64,000 bases of DNA from positions 3,320,928-3,384,927 of the forward strand of contig JAHBXH010000001.1 in the NCBI GenBank assembly GCA_019636555.1, read 5' to 3'. The translations under genes and the position numbers were made by a program. This document shows positions 60,728 to 64,000 of this stretch, in pieces. Position 1 is the first letter of the stretch, and every line of letters begins with the position of its first letter. The notes under the pieces are model-generated. The model saw nothing but the letters and a program-made list of their open reading frames with translations. It was not told where the DNA came from and did no database searches. The DNA comes from Phycisphaeraceae bacterium (GTDB taxonomy: Bacteria > Planctomycetota > Phycisphaerae > Phycisphaerales > UBA1924).

Positions 60728-63604
60728 ATGCTCCGCGAACACTTCCATATCGTCGCCGTCGCACTCGCGCTCACCTCGCATTCGCTCGCACAGGCGCCGG
60801 AGGCCGCTTCCTCGACGACCGAGGCGTCGCGACCGTCCGCGGCGGGTCGGATCGTGCGGCTCTTTGACTTCGAAGAACGTGAATCCAACCCCAACCCGGT
60901 CCCGCGTTTCTGGACACGAAACCAGGACCAGCCGGACCGCCCCCACCCCGGCTTCCCGCGTTTCAACTCCATCGAACTCGACGAACTGGAAGACGAGCCG
61001 CTCGCTACTCGAGGCTGTGTCCGGCTCTCGACGCGCGGCGGGTCAACTTCTCTGTTGCTTGATGGCGGCGTCATCCCCGTTTTCAAGGAAGCGGATTACC
61101 TGGTCGGTGCACGCGTCCGCACCGATGGGCTCCAGCACGCCCGCGCGGCGCTCGCCGTGCGCTTTCTCGACGAAAAACTCCGGCCGATTCCGGCGAGCGA
61201 ACTGCTTTCGGAGCCGATCAACTCCCAGGGGCGTTGGACCAAACTCGCCGTTCCCATTCGCGGGGAGTTCCCCCAGGCCGCGTTCGTGCAGTTCGAACTC
61301 CTTCTGCTTCAGCCGGATCAACTGCGGGCCAGAACAAGCCTTTCAGCGAAGTCCTCCACCGAGCCGGGTCCAAAGGGATCCGGAGCGATCGATGCTCCAC
61401 CCGCCCTCGACAATTCGATCGAGCTGCGCAAGCAGGATCTCTCGGGCTCGGCTTACTTCGACGACGTCAGCATCGTTCAACTGCCCCGGCTTGAATTGAC
61501 GACTCAGGTCGTCACCAACATCATCGCGGCGCCCGAATCGCCGGTGATTCATCTTCTGGTGCGAGACCTCACAGGTGAAGCACTCGCCGGCAAATTGATC
61601 GTTCTGGATTCATCCGGACGCACTGTTGATACCCGGGCAATCTCGATCGGAGAGGGGCGGAGCCGCACGAACTGGAACCCCGCCCTACCTGGCTACGGCT
61701 GGTACCGAGCCGTTTTGGACATGTCCAATTCGTTGGCAAGAGTTGGGGCGACGTATCTCGACTTCGCCTGGCTGCCGCCGCAGCCCGAGTCCACTCCCGG
61801 CTTTGCGTATAGCGCTGCAGGGTCAGCGCCGCGATTCTGGTTGATATCGCGGGAAGTTCCTTCATCAGCCTATCCCACGCTCGCACAGACGTGCAAAGAG
61901 ATCCGTTCGAGCGGACTGAGCGTGCCCGTCTGGACTCCCGGGCTCACAGATTCGCTCGTGCCCGCGCGCTCTGCTTCGCTCCGCCCCCTGGTCGATTCAT
62001 TCCGTTCCGAACGCCTGGATCTGGCCTTCTCACTTCCGGTTGTTCCCGAGGCGGCGACCGATCCGAAGGCGATCGTCGCGGTCGACCCCTGGACATTGCT
62101 GGTATCACAGCCGAAGCTGGCCCACCCACTATTGGACGCGTTTCTCGATGACTACGGCCAAACCGTGCAGCGCTGGCAGATCGGCTGGTTTGGGTCGAGG
62201 AATCTCCCGGCACCCGGCGCGTTTCGGTCGGGCCTCGCCTCAATCGAATCAACTCTGGGAAAACTCGTCCCGGGCCCGATTGTTGTTCTGCCGACTTCGA
62301 TGGAAGAACTCACCGTTGCCGCGGCGGAAACGGACCTCGAACCCGCGGTATTCATGCCGCACGATGCGCTCCCGACTTCGTGTGCTCTTGCGATCGAGGG
62401 GTGGCGTGACGCCGCTCCGTCGAGCGCTCAGGGCATTCGGCGACTGTTCGCGGCGCTCGCGTGCTCGCCGGAGGGGCAGCTTGATGCAAGCGACGCCGCC
62501 GCCTCGCTCGTGAAGCGCGCCGTCCGGGTGTGGTCTGCTGCGACGCGATCGCGTCCGGATTCACAGTCGCGTGATTTCGTGAGCGCGGCGCTCATCGACC
62601 CCTGGACTCTTCGCGGGGAGCGGACACCCCAACTCATGCCCCGGCCGGAACTCGCGGCATGGCGCGCCACCATCGATCGGCTTTCCAATCGCGATTTTGT
62701 CTGCGAATTTCCTCTCCCGGCAGGGGGCGAGGCATATCTGTTTGGCGACCGCAGCGGTTCGGCGTCTCGCCGCTCCGGAGTGCTCGTGCTCTGGAATGAC
62801 GCCGCGCCGCCCGAACAGGTCAAGCTGCAGAACTATCTCGGACCGGATCCCATCGAGGCAGTCGATGTGTTCGGCAATCACGCGCCGCTGACCGATCCTT
62901 CGCGCGCTCCTCTTGCGATTTCCTCCACGCCCGTCTTCATCGAGGGAGTCGATGCGGAATTGCTGCACTTCGTCGCGAGCTTTTCGATCGACCCGCCTTT
63001 GCTCTCGATGACGAGCCCCGAAACGCAGCACAACATCCAGATCACCAACACGTGGCCTATGCCGATCAGCGGGACGCTTCTATTGCTCGAACCGGGCGGG
63101 CTGGGTTCGTCGGCCCGGCGTGATCGCACCTGGCGGATCAATCCCCGCACATTCAGCTTTGCGCTCGCGCCGGGAGAGGTGACAAATCTCCCGATGACCG
63201 TTTCATTCGGAACGGCGGAAGAAGTCGGAACGAAGCCATTCGTGTTCAATGTCGAACTCGCGGCCGGTCATTCGTACGAACCATTTCGCGTCACCTCGCG
63301 GATGGAGCTTGGCCTTCGGGATATCTCGTTTTCCGTAACCGCGACCCCTCGGGGAGACGATGTGATCCTCGAAGCAACGATCAGCAATCAGTCCCGGGCG
63401 CCGTTGACTCTGGTGATGACCGCCTTCCCGCCCGAGATGCCGCGGCAGCTCGTCGATGTGGGCGAGGTCATGCCCGGCAATCAGGTAATTCACCGCTTCA
63501 CTCTCCGAAAGGTCTATCCGTCGCACAAGGGCCAGCGCGTCCCGGTCGCGATCTCGGACCCGGAAGCGGGGATCAGAATCAATCGCTCCGTCCTGATCCC
63601 CTGA
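60728..63604 (+). CDS. Large exported protein of unknown function
   Basis: 958-residue protein with a signal peptide (FHIVAVALALTSHSLAQ). Residues about 40-260 form a jelly-roll-like, carbohydrate-module-like region (LFDFEERE..., DYLVGARVRTDGLQ, AYFDDVSIVQLP). The middle (about 330-640) has the look of a degenerate barrel (VPVWTPGL, WQIGWFGSRNLP), but no catalytic pair is evident. The C-terminal part is Ig- or NEW-like beta-sandwich (NIQITNTWPMPISGTL, EATISNQSRAPLTLVM). No membrane anchor. It is the last gene of the operon behind the ABC transporter, so it may be cargo or a surface partner. The ATG at 60728 is chosen for the signal peptide; ribosome site weak. Confidence 0.7.
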   Translation: MLREHFHIVAVALALTSHSLAQAPEAASSTTEASRPSAAGRIVRLFDFEERESNPNPVPRFWTRNQDQPDRPHPGFPRFNSIELDELEDEPLATRGCVRLSTRGGSTSLLLDGGVIPVFKEADYLVGARVRTDGLQHARAALAVRFLDEKLRPIPASELLSEPINSQGRWTKLAVPIRGEFPQAAFVQFELLLLQPDQLRARTSLSAKSSTEPGPKGSGAIDAPPALDNSIELRKQDLSGSAYFDDVSIVQLPRLELTTQVVTNIIAAPESPVIHLLVRDLTGEALAGKLIVLDSSGRTVDTRAISIGEGRSRTNWNPALPGYGWYRAVLDMSNSLARVGATYLDFAWLPPQPESTPGFAYSAAGSAPRFWLISREVPSSAYPTLAQTCKEIRSSGLSVPVWTPGLTDSLVPARSASLRPLVDSFRSERLDLAFSLPVVPEAATDPKAIVAVDPWTLLVSQPKLAHPLLDAFLDDYGQTVQRWQIGWFGSRNLPAPGAFRSGLASIESTLGKLVPGPIVVLPTSMEELTVAAAETDLEPAVFMPHDALPTSCALAIEGWRDAAPSSAQGIRRLFAALACSPEGQLDASDAAASLVKRAVRVWSAATRSRPDSQSRDFVSAALIDPWTLRGERTPQLMPRPELAAWRATIDRLSNRDFVCEFPLPAGGEAYLFGDRSGSASRRSGVLVLWNDAAPPEQVKLQNYLGPDPIEAVDVFGNHAPLTDPSRAPLAISSTPVFIEGVDAELLHFVASFSIDPPLLSMTSPETQHNIQITNTWPMPISGTLLLLEPGGLGSSARRDRTWRINPRTFSFALAPGEVTNLPMTVSFGTAEEVGTKPFVFNVELAAGHSYEPFRVTSRMELGLRDISFSVTATPRGDDVILEATISNQSRAPLTLVMTAFPPEMPRQLVDVGEVMPGNQVIHRFTLRKVYPSHKGQRVPVAISDPEAGIRINRSVLIP

Positions 63605-64000
63605 CCGAGAGTGGGTGCTCCGGCCGAGCGAGCAGCCAGATCGCGTAGCCGATTGCGCCGGGATCGAATCGCGCGGCGGACTCGTTGACGATACCGATCA
63701 CCACGAGTCCGGATCGGGCGACCGCATTTTCCCACTGTTCGCGCGAGAAGCTGAGCAGCGAATACGACGCCGAGCGGATCTCGGTCTTGTTTCCGCGCCG
63801 AATTTCGAGCACGCTGTCCACCCGCTCGGCCCTTTCGCGCGCTGTTTTTCGGCCAGCGGCAGGTGTGTAGTTCACGATTTGCTTGACGGAAATGCCTCTT
63901 CGCGAACTCTTCCAAATATCTTCCGTCGGTGCCTCGGCGCCGTACACGCTCAGGCTGATTCCGACCGCGTAGACGCCGCCCGGCGCGAGGACCCGTCGGA
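63579..64000 (-). CDS. SAM-dependent methyltransferase, 5' end beyond the window
   Basis: C-terminal part of a class I methyltransferase; the reading frame stays open to the right edge, so the gene is cut by the window and not broken. RVLAPGGVYAVGISLS is the strand-turn after motif III. EDIWKSSRRGISVKQIVNYTPA and GAIGYAIWLLARP match the C-terminal region of small-molecule methyltransferases of this type. Its end overlaps the convergent gene by 26 bases. Motif I and the start are not visible, so the substrate cannot be judged. Confidence 0.75.
   Translation of the reverse strand, partial: RRVLAPGGVYAVGISLSVYGAEAPTEDIWKSSRRGISVKQIVNYTPAAGRKTARERAERVDSVLEIRRGNKTEIRSASYSLLSFSREQWENAVARSGLVVIGIVNESAARFDPGAIGYAIWLLARPEHPLSVRGSGRSD

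Overview
The window is high-GC bacterial DNA, densely coded on both strands. It most likely comes from a planctomycete of the class Phycisphaerae. The main support is five exported proteins that end in a duplicated aspartate-rich calcium-loop tail closing with Cys-Pro or Cys-Asn. I know this tail as the 'GC-type dockerin' of that lineage. A pyrophosphate-type phosphofructokinase, DUF1579, DUF885 and DUF5076 proteins and a GxxExxY nuclease-like gene fit as well. Species cannot be fixed by reading. There is one tRNA (Gln, CTG) and no rRNA, CRISPR array or recognisable phage or classical insertion sequence.

Layout. 0-6 kb: a secreted dockerin-tailed protein, an MFS transporter, an RlmI-type rRNA methyltransferase and release factor 3. 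6-11.3 kb: two adjacent amidohydrolase-like genes on the minus strand; two of their three amidohydrolase domains have lost the metal-binding HxH. 11.4-24 kb: phosphofructokinase, a tiny membrane protein behind a perfect palindromic operator, DUF1579, a RibBA whose GTP cyclohydrolase half has lost its zinc ligands, an O-methyltransferase, an AhpD-like protein, the CCA-adding enzyme family, a pair of ClpP/NfeD-fold exported proteins and an M3 peptidase. 24-32 kb (minus strand): a DUF885 peptidase-like protein, tRNA-Gln (plus strand), a secreted metzincin, three small exported Cys-rich proteins and an ABC exporter. 32-41 kb (plus strand): gamma-glutamyltranspeptidase overlapping a UbiA prenyltransferase, then three dockerin-tailed secreted proteins, including a GH57-type amylase with a starch-binding module. 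41-44 kb (minus strand): an Xaa-Pro peptidase, accB and accC. 44-63.6 kb (plus strand): a long co-directional run of permease, NHL protein, large VWA protein, MoxR, DUF58, BatA-like VWA protein, exported membrane protein, ABC ATPase, ABC-2 permease and a large exported protein. The window ends inside a minus-strand methyltransferase.

The most unusual non-coding signal is a family of intergenic inverted repeats built from about 9-bp units such as AACACAGAG. Paired arms fill the spacers around 4, 5.8, 7.3, 16.3 and 17.2 kb, with single arms near 15.3 and 17.7 kb. In one case the repeat supplies the start codon and signal peptide of a gene. A GCGGAG variant brackets a GxxExxY gene that sits exactly between moxR and its usual partner DUF58, with a DUF5076 gene and a third arm behind it. 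This looks like a small mobile or domesticated module and is the best candidate for an undescribed system. Functional calls rest on motif reading alone; no database search was run.
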